DNA from: Phyllobacterium pellucidum
GTDB lineage: Bacteria; Pseudomonadota; Alphaproteobacteria; Rhizobiales; Rhizobiaceae
Direction: 5' to 3'
Assembly (NCBI RefSeq): GCF_013327855.1
Contig: NZ_JABUMX010000001.1
Span: forward strand, 558,001 to 622,000
DNA length: 64,000 bases
Made by a program: the position numbers and the translations under genes. Positions 42,397-50,531 of this stretch are shown here, one piece after another (position 1 is the first letter of the stretch; each line of letters opens with the position of its first letter). The notes beneath the pieces are model-generated. The model saw only the letters and a program-made list of their open reading frames with translations. It searched no databases and was not told the origin of the DNA.

Positions 42397-42795
42397 ATGT
42401 TACATCATATTTCATTCGGTGTTCCTGATATGGAGCGCGCTTCCACATTCTACGACGCTGCTCTAACAGCGCTTGGCTACGTGCGTGTCTGGGAGGATTT
42501 AACTCCGAACGATCCCCATCAAGCCATCGGGTACGGCTTACCCGGCGGTGGTGACAAATTCTGCATCAAGCTTACAGCGGAGCGTTTGACTGTGCCCTGG
42601 GCAGGTTGTCACCTTGCATTCGCAGCTCCCAACAGACAGGCTGTTGTGCTGTTTCACCAAGCGGGAATAGTTGCAGGTGGCCGTGACAACGGAGCGCCCG
42701 GTTTGCGCCCTCACTACGGAGAGAATTACTTTGCCTCCTATCTGATCGACCCCAACGGATATCATCTTGAGGCAATCTGCAAATCAGCCGAATAG
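42397..42795 (+). CDS. VOC-family protein (glyoxalase/dioxygenase fold)
   Basis: A 132-residue single VOC domain: HHISFGVPDMERASTFYDAA at the start (first metal His), RPHYGENYFASYLIDPNGYHLEAIC at the end (second half with metal Glu). Enzymes and resistance proteins of this fold bind a divalent metal with two His and Glu residues from paired repeats. ATG at 42397 starts the conserved segment; a TTG two codons earlier is possible. It is isolated between an AT-rich patch and a 410-bp spacer with one small gene. Substrate unknown. Confidence 0.82.
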   Translation: MLHHISFGVPDMERASTFYDAALTALGYVRVWEDLTPNDPHQAIGYGLPGGGDKFCIKLTAERLTVPWAGCHLAFAAPNRQAVVLFHQAGIVAGGRDNGAPGLRPHYGENYFASYLIDPNGYHLEAICKSAE

Positions 42796-42839
42796 CGAGC
42801 TCAGTGCAGATCCTAAACTATCGTATCACGCTGTGCCGA

Positions 42840-43034
42840 CTACCCCGGCTGGGGCGCCGGATCAAGGAACCTGCGATTTGGTTTTGGTTTGGCGCGCTTT
42901 GGCGGCTCAGGCGCATAGCGTTCGTAGCGCACGCCCGGAAAGATCGTGATTTCGGCCTGGTGGTGCCGATTTATCTCTGCGCTAGGCCGGCGCTTGCTGG
43001 TGGTGCTGCCTGGAAATGCTATGACAAATCCCAT
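42840..43034 (-). CDS. Conserved-looking small basic protein
   Basis: A 64-residue protein that opens MGFVIAFPGSTTSKRRPSAE and contains AEITIFPGVRYERY followed by a Pro/Lys-rich tail. The FPGVRYER pattern is one I have seen in small rhizobial proteins of unknown function, so it is probably a real gene. The ATG has GGAT about six bases upstream; the frame is open further upstream to 43115 without a better start. It is convergent with the VOC gene and divergent from DUF2336. Confidence 0.5.
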   Translation of the reverse strand: MGFVIAFPGSTTSKRRPSAEINRHHQAEITIFPGVRYERYAPEPPKRAKPKPNRRFLDPAPQPG

Positions 43035-43130
43035 GACTTCATCCGTATCGGTCTCTGGTTGGTCTCCCTGGATACTCCGATGCCTACGCGCGCAAGAACT
43101 GCGCCATAATTTCATTAGACATACCGATGG

Positions 43131-43145
43131 TTAACGGCTTGCTAA
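43131..43145 (+). promoter_or_regulatory. CtrA-like site upstream of DUF2336 gene
   Basis: TTAA, seven bases, then CTAA, one base off the TTAA-N7-TTAA pattern of the cell-cycle regulator CtrA, 60 bp before the GTG start of the DUF2336 gene. Short motif, so a chance match is quite possible. Confidence 0.25.
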
Positions 43146-43205
43146 CGCTTGGCGGCTAATTTTAGCCATTGTTTAACCGCGTTGTGTTCCGAGTGGAGTG
43201 TGTTC

Positions 43206-44159
43206 GTGAAGTATCCTGAGTTTCGGGCGCTTGAAGACCGCAACGGCGGCAGCAAGGCTGACGATCTCCTCACCGCATCGATTACCGCTTTCTGCTGCAT
43301 CGCAAGGCCAGCACGGAGCGACGCACAGCAACTCGAAGACCTTGCCGTTCCCCTGCTCGCCCTCGCCTCGCCGCGCGTCCGTCGCCATGCGGCTGCTGCC
43401 TTGTCGGAAATTCCGCACGCACCGAAGCGCCTGATCCTGGCCCTTGCCGAGGACGACATCGATATCTCGGCAACGCTATTGCTGCGCTCGCCGCTGCTCA
43501 CGCCAAAGGACCTCATCGACATCATAACCCACAAGGGGATCTCGCACGCCCGGGTCATAGCCCGCCGGCGATCGGATGATCCGCAACTTCTGGGTGTCCT
43601 GCGCAGCTTCAAGGATACGGCCATAGACAATGCGCTCGAGATCAAATCTCATTTCGACCTCGACGACGATGCGCCGATTGATGATGCAGCGGTCGCGCCA
43701 GAATCGCCCCGGCTGCGCGAAACCCGCGAAGCGCTGAAGGCTCTGATGCGCGATGCTGCCTTGTCCGATGAAGGCACGCTCGCCAACCACCTTGTCGATG
43801 CTGCACTGCTTGACGAGACGATGTCGTTCGAACGGGAGTTGGCCATCGCGCTTAACCTTGATGTCGAGACGGCACGAAAAATCACCGGCCACGGATTGAA
43901 TGCCGAATTGACCATTGCTCTGGCGTCGCTTGGCCTTTCAGCGGAAGCGGCACATCTGGTCCTTACCGGGCTCTTCGGCCTGGTGCACAAGGATCTGCGA
44001 TCCCTGCGCCTGTTTATCCAGTCTTATCGCCAGATCGACCGCGACAAGGCGCAGGCGACCGTCGATCGCTGGAAAACCGCTGAAAACTCGGAAAAGCTGC
44101 GGCAAAAGCTGCGCGAGATGGCCGAGGATTACGAAGACGGCAGACGCCGGGTGTCTTAG
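43206..44159 (+). CDS. DUF2336 protein (HEAT-like helical repeats)
   Basis: A 317-residue, almost all-helical cytosolic protein of the DUF2336 family, widespread in alphaproteobacteria. Seen: LALASPRVRRHAAAALSEIP and DIDISATLLLRSPLLTPKDL segments typical of the family, with helical repeats throughout. The GTG at 43206 has GGAG seven bases upstream; GTG at 43200 or ATG at 43149 are weaker. It converges with the DUF1491 gene. No enzymatic motif is seen; family members are thought to be scaffold or regulatory proteins. Confidence 0.85.
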   Translation: MKYPEFRALEDRNGGSKADDLLTASITAFCCIARPARSDAQQLEDLAVPLLALASPRVRRHAAAALSEIPHAPKRLILALAEDDIDISATLLLRSPLLTPKDLIDIITHKGISHARVIARRRSDDPQLLGVLRSFKDTAIDNALEIKSHFDLDDDAPIDDAAVAPESPRLRETREALKALMRDAALSDEGTLANHLVDAALLDETMSFERELAIALNLDVETARKITGHGLNAELTIALASLGLSAEAAHLVLTGLFGLVHKDLRSLRLFIQSYRQIDRDKAQATVDRWKTAENSEKLRQKLREMAEDYEDGRRRVS

Positions 44160-44189
44160 AGCGTTTCTATCAAGCGCCCTACCCCCAGA

Positions 44190-44537
44190 TTACTCTGGAG
44201 AAATCGGGAAGAGTCCGGCGCGATCGTCGCGGTAGTCCTCAATCTCGACGACCCAAAGATCACGGTCCCAGCGCTTCTGCTTTTCGAGGTCGGCATCGGC
44301 TGTGGTCTCTTCCACACCTTGCCTGAGGGCAGAAAACAAACGCTCCTGCGGCTTCGTTTCGTCATAGGCCATTTGCGGCGCCGGACCGAAGAGGTCATAG
44401 GTCCCGTCGGCATTGCGGAACTTGATGAAGATCGCACCCGCCTCGGCAGCGCCCTTGTTGGAGAGCGCCGCGAACGCACCGCTATTATTGACGCGGCGCA
44501 CGAGCGCCGAAACCCAGAACTCTGATGTAAGACGCAT
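44190..44537 (-). CDS. DUF1491 family protein
   Basis: A 115-residue cytosolic DUF1491 protein: SEFWVSALVRRVNNSGAFAA, GAIFIKFRNADGTYDLFGPA and KRWDRDLWVVEIED are the family's typical segments. Function unknown. It follows the peptidoglycan-binding protein gene by 14 bp on the same strand and is probably the last gene of the DivJ-like kinase operon. Confidence 0.88.
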   Translation of the reverse strand: MRLTSEFWVSALVRRVNNSGAFAALSNKGAAEAGAIFIKFRNADGTYDLFGPAPQMAYDETKPQERLFSALRQGVEETTADADLEKQKRWDRDLWVVEIEDYRDDRAGLFPISPE

Positions 44538-44551
44538 TTTTTAGGCTCCAA

Positions 44552-45424
44552 TCAGTTGATCAGGCCGATTTCCTGCATCTTGGCAAGCAGTTTCGTATCA
44601 GGCTCTCCCGTCACCGGAAGTCGGAACAGTTTCTGAAACTCGCTTACGGCAGCCTTGGTCGATGCGCCAACCTTGCCATCGATCTCCACCATATCATTCC
44701 CGAATGCCCGCAGGCCCGCCTGCACGCGCACTATCTCGGCGGGGGAAAGGCCGCCGGCTGCACTGCTCGCGGCGACATCCTGCGCGGGATTTGTAGATAT
44801 TTTCTGGACGGTCACTTCTTCGGTCTGGGCCGGCTTCTTAGCCGGAACCGCAATGCTCGCCGTCGTTTCGCTGGGCTTATCGACAGTTGCCTCGGTATCG
44901 ATGCCGATTTCGGCGGCTGCCTTGCGATAGGCTTCGATAGCCGCCCGGGTACCCTTGCCGGAAATGCCATCAACCGTGCCGGTGTAGAGCCCAAGCGCCA
45001 GCAGCTTTTGCTGCAGCTTGGCAACCTCGGGATCGCCGCCGGGCGCCAGCACCGGATCGCCATTGATGGCGGCGGCAATCGGATCCTGGCTCTGGGGAAC
45101 GGGAACCGACGTCACCTTGCGGATCGGCGCATCCATTGGCTGATTGTCCGAGTTATCGGAGGCCTTGCCGAGCGGGTTCGCTTGCTGCTTGATCGGCTTG
45201 AAAACGAGCTCCGGCCTTGTGCGGAAGAACACACCATCATGCACGTGCGGCTGATACCAGAGCGCATTGGCAGAGATGAAGCCGAGCGTCACCAGGAAGG
45301 CGGTCGTGCCACCGGCGATGGCCGGATTGCTCGCCACCAACCCGCCGGCGGCCAGCAGAACCATCGTTACCCGTCCGCGCTTCGGGGCGCGCCGCTTCTT
45401 AGGCCGATTTACGGGTTTCGGCAT
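44552..45424 (-). CDS. Membrane-anchored protein with two peptidoglycan-binding domains
   Basis: A 290-residue protein with a basic cytoplasmic N-terminus, one or two hydrophobic segments (about 18-58), then two PG_binding_1 domains: near residues 127-175 (VAKLQQKLLALGLYTGTVDG, then KGTRAAIEAYRK) and 228-290 (RVQAGLRAFGNDMVEIDGKV, then KAAVSEFQKLFRLPVTGEP). It should bind the cell wall from the periplasmic side. Its start overlaps the end of the DivJ-like kinase gene by 26 bp and the DUF1491 gene follows 14 bp later, so the three form an operon linking a cell-cycle kinase and the wall. Confidence 0.82.
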   Translation of the reverse strand: MPKPVNRPKKRRAPKRGRVTMVLLAAGGLVASNPAIAGGTTAFLVTLGFISANALWYQPHVHDGVFFRTRPELVFKPIKQQANPLGKASDNSDNQPMDAPIRKVTSVPVPQSQDPIAAAINGDPVLAPGGDPEVAKLQQKLLALGLYTGTVDGISGKGTRAAIEAYRKAAAEIGIDTEATVDKPSETTASIAVPAKKPAQTEEVTVQKISTNPAQDVAASSAAGGLSPAEIVRVQAGLRAFGNDMVEIDGKVGASTKAAVSEFQKLFRLPVTGEPDTKLLAKMQEIGLIN

Positions 45425-47213
45425 GGGAACCTCCCCTCATATCGCTATCAATCCTGAACTCGACCACGTTTGCCGCCTCATCCTCGATATGATCTTCCAT
45501 TTGCGGACCTTCGAGCGGGATGCGTACATCGACGACAGTGCCCTCGCCCGGAGTGCTCTTGATGTTGAGGCTGCCGCCGTGCAGGCCGACGAGGCCCTTG
45601 ACGGTCGCAAGACCGAGACCGGTACCTTCGTGTTTGCGCGTGTAATCGTTCTGAACCTGCCGGAAGGGCTGGCCCAGCGTCTTCAGGTCAGCTTCCAGAA
45701 TGCCGATCCCCGTATCGCTGATGGAGAAGGCCAGCATTTCATCTTCGATGAGCGCATCGATCGTAACCACGCCGCCGCTCTCCGTGAACTTGACAGCATT
45801 CGACACGAGATTGATCAGCACCTGATTGATGGCACGCCGGTCTGCAACCACAGTCCCGACCCGCGGGCTGACACGGTCGCACAAAGTCACGCCCTTCTGC
45901 GCGGCCTGGTGCGCCATCATGTCATGGACCATCGTCACGGCATCCTTGAAGGCGAAACGCTCGGTGACGATGGGATAGGTCCCGGCTTCGATCTTCGAAA
46001 CGTCGAGGATGGCATTCACAACCGAAAGGAGATGCGTTCCCGAACGGTGCACCAGTTCGACATATTCGCGCTGGCGCGAATCCGGCAGCTTGCCGCAGAT
46101 TTCCTGAAGCAGCAGGTCCGAGAAGCCGATGATCGAATTCAGCGGTGTGCGCAATTCGTGGCTGACCGAAGAAAGAAACCGGCTTTTGGCGATTTCAGCG
46201 GTTTCAACCTCGCGGCGCGCATGGGCAAGTGCGTTCCTGTCGGCAACGGCCTGGGCGATATCCGTGGCAACCACGAGGAAACCCCTGCCTTCGCTGTGCG
46301 GAACCGCGCGCAGATGGTGCGTGGCAAAGCGGATAGTGTGCGCATGCTTCGACGTTTCACCTGCTGCGACGCTGCGCAGCTTCACATCGGCGGTGGCGAC
46401 GGGCGCGCCTCCCTTCAGATCCGCGAGGAAATTTGCGTACTGCACACGGTCCGAAACGTGCACTCTCTCCATCAAAGCTGTGCCGATGAGCAGGTTGCGC
46501 GCAATGCCGAACTGTTCCTGCGCCCGGGGCGAAAGGCACTCGACCGTTCCATCCGTCGCAAGCCTGATCACTACACCTTCGATGACGCTTTCGAGATCGG
46601 CGATGCGATCGTCGCGGCGTGCCGACCGTGCATGGCGGGAAAGCGCAATGCCCGTCCGGGCCAGCAGGATGCCCATATAGCCAAGCGATGCGAGAAGGAC
46701 AGGTGCAGAAAGGGCCACCAAACCGCCGTTCTCGAATGCCACAATCGAAAGGACAACAAGGACCGCTCCGGCAGTGCAGCCGGCCACTCCCAGCGCAGTC
46801 CTGGATTTATGGACGAACCATGTCTCGAGCGGGATCGCTGCCGTCATCAGCCACAAGAGCAGGCTGGCCGATCCTGCGCTGACGCTGATGGCGGCAATCG
46901 CCGCGCCGTACACAAGTAACGCAGCCGCGCCGACAGTCGCGCTCTTTCGCGAAATCGACAGTGCGCCGCAGAAGATCATCGGCAATGCCAGAACCCCGAC
47001 GACGAGGCTCACGATGACTGCGATATCATTCGTCAAAGGGTGAGTCGTCAGCATGGGTACCGCCAGAAGCAACGGCATCGCAAACATGCTGCCGGCGATG
47101 CGTGCGTCGCGTGCTCGTTCCGCCGCGTCCACGACGGATGCATTTACCCAGCGCTTGCAGAGACGATCATAGGTCTCGACAATACTGGATCGAATGACGG
47201 AATGAATCGGCAC
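45399..47213 (-). CDS. divJ: PAS-domain sensor histidine kinase, DivJ-like
   Basis: A 604-residue sensor kinase. The N-terminal third (about 40-190) holds five or six membrane helices with little periplasmic loop, followed by a PAS domain (about 205-325), a HisKA domain with SRFLSSVSHELRTPLNSIIG (H352) and an HATPase domain ending GTGLGLATVKGL. Many helices plus a single PAS domain and a PleC/DivJ-type H-box is the DivJ layout; DivJ phosphorylates DivK and PleC removes the phosphate. GTG start with AGGAAAAAGCTG just upstream. The DivJ name is inference; other PleC/DivJ family kinases (PdhS, CbrA) are alternatives. Confidence 0.6.
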   Translation of the reverse strand: MPIHSVIRSSIVETYDRLCKRWVNASVVDAAERARDARIAGSMFAMPLLLAVPMLTTHPLTNDIAVIVSLVVGVLALPMIFCGALSISRKSATVGAAALLVYGAAIAAISVSAGSASLLLWLMTAAIPLETWFVHKSRTALGVAGCTAGAVLVVLSIVAFENGGLVALSAPVLLASLGYMGILLARTGIALSRHARSARRDDRIADLESVIEGVVIRLATDGTVECLSPRAQEQFGIARNLLIGTALMERVHVSDRVQYANFLADLKGGAPVATADVKLRSVAAGETSKHAHTIRFATHHLRAVPHSEGRGFLVVATDIAQAVADRNALAHARREVETAEIAKSRFLSSVSHELRTPLNSIIGFSDLLLQEICGKLPDSRQREYVELVHRSGTHLLSVVNAILDVSKIEAGTYPIVTERFAFKDAVTMVHDMMAHQAAQKGVTLCDRVSPRVGTVVADRRAINQVLINLVSNAVKFTESGGVVTIDALIEDEMLAFSISDTGIGILEADLKTLGQPFRQVQNDYTRKHEGTGLGLATVKGLVGLHGGSLNIKSTPGEGTVVDVRIPLEGPQMEDHIEDEAANVVEFRIDSDMRGGSHAETRKSA

Positions 47214-47588
47214 CAGCTTTTTCCTGCTTTCCGCACGTTCCGGCCTAAGCCGGATGAAATGCGGTCATTTTCCGAATGTCGCTTGCAACATTCTTGTCGG
47301 CGTTAACTTTTGCAGACGAGGCTTTAAGGAAAGGATAAAGCGGGCCATGCCCCGACCGGTTGTGTCCCGTTTCGAGCGATTGTGGCGGGCATGGTAAATG
47401 AAGGGTTGCCCTTGGCCGCCGCGCTTCCTTTTCGAATCGTAAGTATGCAGTTCCGCTTCGAAGAATTCTTAATCCTTCGTTTCTATGATCGCTCAAATTC
47501 GGAGGTTTGCCGCAACGAGTTCTTGCCGGTTGTGTGGCAGGCTTATCCCATAAAACGCCACCACTGGGGATCGGGCAAAGGAAAAGGA
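47214..47588. other. 375-bp divergent intergenic region
   Basis: Spacer between the DivJ-like kinase and DUF5330 genes, which diverge here. It must hold both promoters. A small AAGGG-TTG-CCCTT hairpin is at 47402-47414; no clear promoter pair or known binding site was recognised. The frame open from 47382 into DUF5330 lacks a ribosome site at its first ATG. Confidence 0.4.
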
Positions 47589-48056
47589 ATGGGTTTCCTG
47601 ATCAGATTTGCAATCAAGTTCTGCTTCTGGATGATGCTGGTATCGCTGTTCATTCCGCCGGCGAAGGACGAGCACGGCGGCAACCAGCCTGGTCCGCTCG
47701 AAGCTTTCACGGCTGCACGGGAAGCCATTGTCGACCTTGGCGATTTCTGCAACCGCAAGCCGCAGGCCTGCGAGACAGGTAAAGCCGCCTTCGCCAATGC
47801 CGGCGAACGCGCCGGCGACGTTGCCAAGGCAGGTTACGACTATCTCGACACACAACTCGGCAAGGACGTGCCCCGGCCGGACGCCGCGGTCGCCGCAGCT
47901 CATGGCGACGCAAAGCCCGTTGCAGGCGCCGATGCCATCAAGGCGAAATTGCGCGAACTCGCATTGCGCGAATTGATCGAAGCCGCTGACCGCCAGAGCG
48001 AAGCCTCAACCAGCGTCGACAAGAAGGCGCAGACCGGTACAGTCGTCCCAAACTAG
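47589..48056 (+). CDS. DUF5330 exported/membrane protein
   Basis: A 155-residue protein with an N-terminal helix (about 4-22, FCFWMMLVSLFIP) and a DUF5330 region with the pair of Cys in DLGDFCNRKPQACETG (near residues 57 and 64) and a helical tail. The pattern FC-x6-C-x2-G is typical of the rhizobial family. ATG at 47589 has AAGGAAAAGG just upstream. It precedes sufE by 225 bp with a terminator-like hairpin between. Role unknown; likely a small periplasmic protein stabilised by one disulfide. Confidence 0.8.
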   Translation: MGFLIRFAIKFCFWMMLVSLFIPPAKDEHGGNQPGPLEAFTAAREAIVDLGDFCNRKPQACETGKAAFANAGERAGDVAKAGYDYLDTQLGKDVPRPDAAVAAAHGDAKPVAGADAIKAKLRELALRELIEAADRQSEASTSVDKKAQTGTVVPN

Positions 48057-48080
48057 CCGGCGTGGCGAGGCCAATGCTTC

Positions 48081-48111
48081 ATCCATCGGACGAAACCGAC
48101 GCCCGATGGAT
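48081..48111 (+). terminator. Hairpin terminator after DUF5330 gene
   Basis: A 9-bp perfect stem (ATCCATCGG / CCGATGGAT) with a 13-base loop 25 bp after the stop, followed by only two T's. A weak terminator or RNA processing hairpin. Confidence 0.45.
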
Positions 48112-48281
48112 TTAAGGCAAATTCACCCTGCCCTTCGGGAGCCTGGGTGGCGACACCCACTTTCCGCGTGGATTGTCTCGCCATCCGAGAAGCAGAACCG
48201 TTTTTATCTAGGCAAGACGTGCTCTAATCCCGTGACGTTTGCCGCCAGGTTGCCTATATGTGCCTTGAAAGGATCCAAGGC

Positions 48282-48707
48282 ATGGCACAGACAATCGACG
48301 ACATTATTGCTGATTTCGATTTTCTCGATGATTGGGAAGATCGCTATCGCTATGTCATCGATCTCGGGCGTGACTTGAAGCCCTATCCCGACTCCGCCCG
48401 CGATTCTGCCCACAAGGTGAGGGGATGCGTCAGCCAGGTTTGGCTGAAAAGCTCCCTGAATGGCGACGTGGATCCTGTCATTGATTTTCTCGGCGATTCA
48501 GATGCGCATATCGTTCGCGGCCTCGTCGCCATCATGATGGTGCTCTATTCGGGCAAGCGCGCATCTGAGATCATGGCGATCGATCCCGACGCCATCTTGA
48601 AAAAGCTTGGGCTCGACGAGCATCTCACGCCGCAGCGGTCGAATGGCCTGCGCGCCATGATCGGCCGGATCCGCAGCGAAGCGCAGGCTGCCCTCGCCGC
48701 AGCGTAA
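48282..48707 (+). CDS. sufE: Cysteine desulfuration protein SufE
   Basis: A 141-residue SufE that takes sulfur from the desulfurase SufS and passes it to the SufBCD scaffold for iron-sulfur cluster assembly in the cytosol. The acceptor Cys is C49 in KVRGCVSQVWL, and the RYRYVIDLGRDLKPYP segment is typical. ATG at 48282 follows AAGGATCCAAGGC; an upstream ATG at 48258 has no better site. It converges with the DUF6456 gene (3-bp gap). SufBCD and SufS are not in this window. Confidence 0.95.
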   Translation: MAQTIDDIIADFDFLDDWEDRYRYVIDLGRDLKPYPDSARDSAHKVRGCVSQVWLKSSLNGDVDPVIDFLGDSDAHIVRGLVAIMMVLYSGKRASEIMAIDPDAILKKLGLDEHLTPQRSNGLRAMIGRIRSEAQAALAAA

Positions 48708-48710
48708 TCT

Positions 48711-49502
48711 TCAAAGTGCTGGACGGAAATCTTCGGTTCCCCAGTGAATGATGCGCTGGCTCCGCCGTGACGGCATTGTCGGATGATAGTGACGGTCAAG
48801 CGCAGCAAGCGCCGTTCTTAAAATCAGCTTTGCCGAACGGACGGGCCACTGCCGTTCCCGTTCGACAAGCTCCAGCCCCTTCAAGAAGCAACAGACGTCG
48901 ACCAGGACGCCGGAAAGCTCCGGCCCCACCGCTTCCAATGCGCGCTCGACACGCTGACGGGCAGCAAGCGCCGCATCGGTGATGTCGAGGACGCCGTTTG
49001 AACGCGAGGCGCTGCCCGTAACGTCCCAATTTGCCCCGATTGAGGGCATCAGGTTGCCAATCGTGTAGTCCGCGCGCAGCCGTTCGCCCGCCTTGAACGC
49101 TTCGTCGTTGATAAAGGGCGCTCCGCCGGCATCTTTGCGCTTGCGGAGCGTGGCAAGGGGCGATTCACTCTGGTTGCTGCGTACCTGGGACGTGCCATGT
49201 CGGTCAGCAAGGACCATGGTCGTCTCTTCGCGATGCTGGCCGGCAAAAGGATCGTCTGATAAGACGACCCGGCGCAAATGCGCTTTGCCGGCTTCGCTGA
49301 GGGAAAGTTCCGTTCCGCGCAGTGTCGCGCTGCCGTTGCTTAGTGCCGATTTGACTGCGGCATGCTCGACAGAAATCGCGCCGTGCTCGCGGCTTTCCAG
49401 GGTCACCCGCCCATTTCCGGCTTGATCGACGAGGAAACCCGGGCCTTTAGCCAGAAAGCGCAACAGTCGCAACTCGCGGTTCTTATCGTGTGCTGCTCGC
49501 AT
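48711..49502 (-). CDS. DUF6456 domain protein
   Basis: A 263-residue cytosolic protein. The N-terminal half looks like a winged-helix-type segment (RLLRFLAKGPGFLVDQ, GTELSLSEAGKAHLRR) and the C-terminal half is the DUF6456 domain (AGERLRADYTIGNLMPSI, ISGVLVDVCCFLKGLELVER-like helix, AKLILRTALAALDRHY). Its ATG shares one base with the stop of the DnaA-like gene upstream (TGATG), so the two are made together. The C-terminal half resembles phage-type DNA-binding repressors in outline, but no function is established. Confidence 0.78.
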   Translation of the reverse strand: MRAAHDKNRELRLLRFLAKGPGFLVDQAGNGRVTLESREHGAISVEHAAVKSALSNGSATLRGTELSLSEAGKAHLRRVVLSDDPFAGQHREETTMVLADRHGTSQVRSNQSESPLATLRKRKDAGGAPFINDEAFKAGERLRADYTIGNLMPSIGANWDVTGSASRSNGVLDITDAALAARQRVERALEAVGPELSGVLVDVCCFLKGLELVERERQWPVRSAKLILRTALAALDRHYHPTMPSRRSQRIIHWGTEDFRPAL

Positions 49503-49954
49503 CAGCGCACCGTCCCGTCGCGCATGAATGCGACCTTCACGATGTTCTCGATCGTCTGGACAATATGGTCAAACTCCAGCTCCTCGCGCATATCCTCGAT
49601 AAGATGGCACGCGTGGTTCACCGTGCTCCGGTCGCGGCCGAAGGCGCGCCCTACCTCGCTCATTGTCAGAGCAAGCGTCACATGCGCGACATACATGCCG
49701 ATCTGCCGAACCCTTGCCACCGGGCGCTCGCAGCGTGAATGTGAGCGCAGTTCGCGGCCGCTCACATTGAAGAACGTCGAAAGAATATCGATCAGGCCAT
49801 CGCAAACCTGGAGCAGCCGCTCGTCAAGAGGCGCTTCCTCGTCGATGGACACAAGCTCCGGTACCTTCGGTTTACCGCGCCTTGGCCGAAGCGAGTGGAT
49901 CATCGCCTTGGCCTCAGGGGCGGAACGGATCAGATTGAGCAAACTCGAAGACAT
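49502..49954 (-). CDS. HTH protein with DnaA domain IV-like C-terminus
   Basis: A 150-residue protein without the DnaA ATPase. The C-terminal part (about 78-140) matches the DnaA DNA-binding domain: ARVRQIGMYVAHVTLALTMS, then VGRAFGRDRSTVNHACHLIE, close to the DnaA signature that reads DnaA boxes. The N-terminal part is basic (RPRRGKPKVP). It is translationally coupled to DUF6456. It could bind DnaA-box-like sites as a regulator of replication or transcription. Upstream is a 196-bp spacer shared with the gene at 50151. Confidence 0.82.
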   Translation of the reverse strand: MSSSLLNLIRSAPEAKAMIHSLRPRRGKPKVPELVSIDEEAPLDERLLQVCDGLIDILSTFFNVSGRELRSHSRCERPVARVRQIGMYVAHVTLALTMSEVGRAFGRDRSTVNHACHLIEDMREELEFDHIVQTIENIVKVAFMRDGTVR

Positions 49955-50150
49955 CCTGGCTCCAATTTCTAATAGGAATATCTTCTTATATTGGACCCTT
50001 CAAGTGCGTGGATAAGTTTTCCTGACAGCCTATCTTAAGGATCTGTACTTACATCGTATTTTTGCCTTCAATCTCCAAAAGCGAGGACATAAATCCTACA
50101 CCCAGCGTCATCGCGCATACTCGTTTGATCCACAACATAGGGGACAAAGC

Positions 50151-50471
50151 GTGTCGGCGATCGATTGGAACAGACAGAAAATCGCATTTCTAAAATCGCA
50201 GGAGCAAGAGACAAGCGATGCTCGACAGCGACTTGCGCTGCAAATTCTTTGTGGCGAGGATCTGGGTACGGTTCTATTGCTAGACGCGGCGAAGAAGGAA
50301 CATTTGTGCAAGCGGCTGAAGCGGCTGATCGAACGCGAACGCCTCAAGGGCGCCGCAGGCCACTGGAGTTATGACCTTAACCGCCATATTGGCCTGAAGG
50401 AGGCGCTTGAAACGCTTAAAATATCGCTTTCCGGCAGCAGTGACCCGGAGAAACAGATCCGCACCGCTTGA
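50151..50471 (+). CDS. Hypothetical small helical protein
   Basis: A 106-residue protein, mostly helical and charged (LCKRLKRLIERERLKGAAGHW, LNRHIGLKEALETLK). The start is GTG with AGGGG eight bases upstream. It is divergent from the DnaA-like gene and converges with mucR; its stop lies just before the mucR terminator. I do not recognise it. The charged helices suggest a nucleic-acid or protein-binding role, but this is only a guess. Confidence 0.6.
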   Translation: MSAIDWNRQKIAFLKSQEQETSDARQRLALQILCGEDLGTVLLLDAAKKEHLCKRLKRLIERERLKGAAGHWSYDLNRHIGLKEALETLKISLSGSSDPEKQIRTA

Positions 50472-50478
50472 ATGCAAA

Positions 50479-50500
50479 AACGGCGCCCTGCGGCGCCGTT
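50479..50500 (-). terminator. Rho-independent terminator of mucR
   Basis: A 9-bp perfect stem (AACGGCGCC / GGCGCCGTT) with a 4-base loop, followed on the minus strand by a run of T's, 31 bp after the mucR stop. Confidence 0.85.
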
Positions 50501-50531
50501 CCGTCTGCGTGGCATATCGCCCGTTGCTCGA

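Larger units (their letters stand above)
42796..43205. other. 410-bp interval between VOC and DUF2336 genes
   Basis: The interval holds one likely small minus-strand gene (42840-43034) and a CtrA-like TTAA pair (43131-43145) upstream of the DUF2336 gene. Nothing else is recognised. An open plus-strand frame at 42804-43109 lacks a ribosome site and is taken as a shadow. Confidence 0.5.

Noticed and set aside
42209..42448. 79-codon minus-strand frame upstream of the immunity-like gene, considered as a toxin remnant
   Set aside because: It overlaps both the immunity-like gene and the VOC start, and has no ribosome site or recognisable toxin motif.
45267..46919. 550-codon plus-strand frame opposite the DivJ-like kinase
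   Set aside because: Opposite a clear kinase with intact motifs; no family resemblance.
50151..50471. Idea that the 106-residue protein is an antitoxin for the neighbouring DnaA-like protein
   Set aside because: The genes are divergent and no toxin or antitoxin fold is visible.
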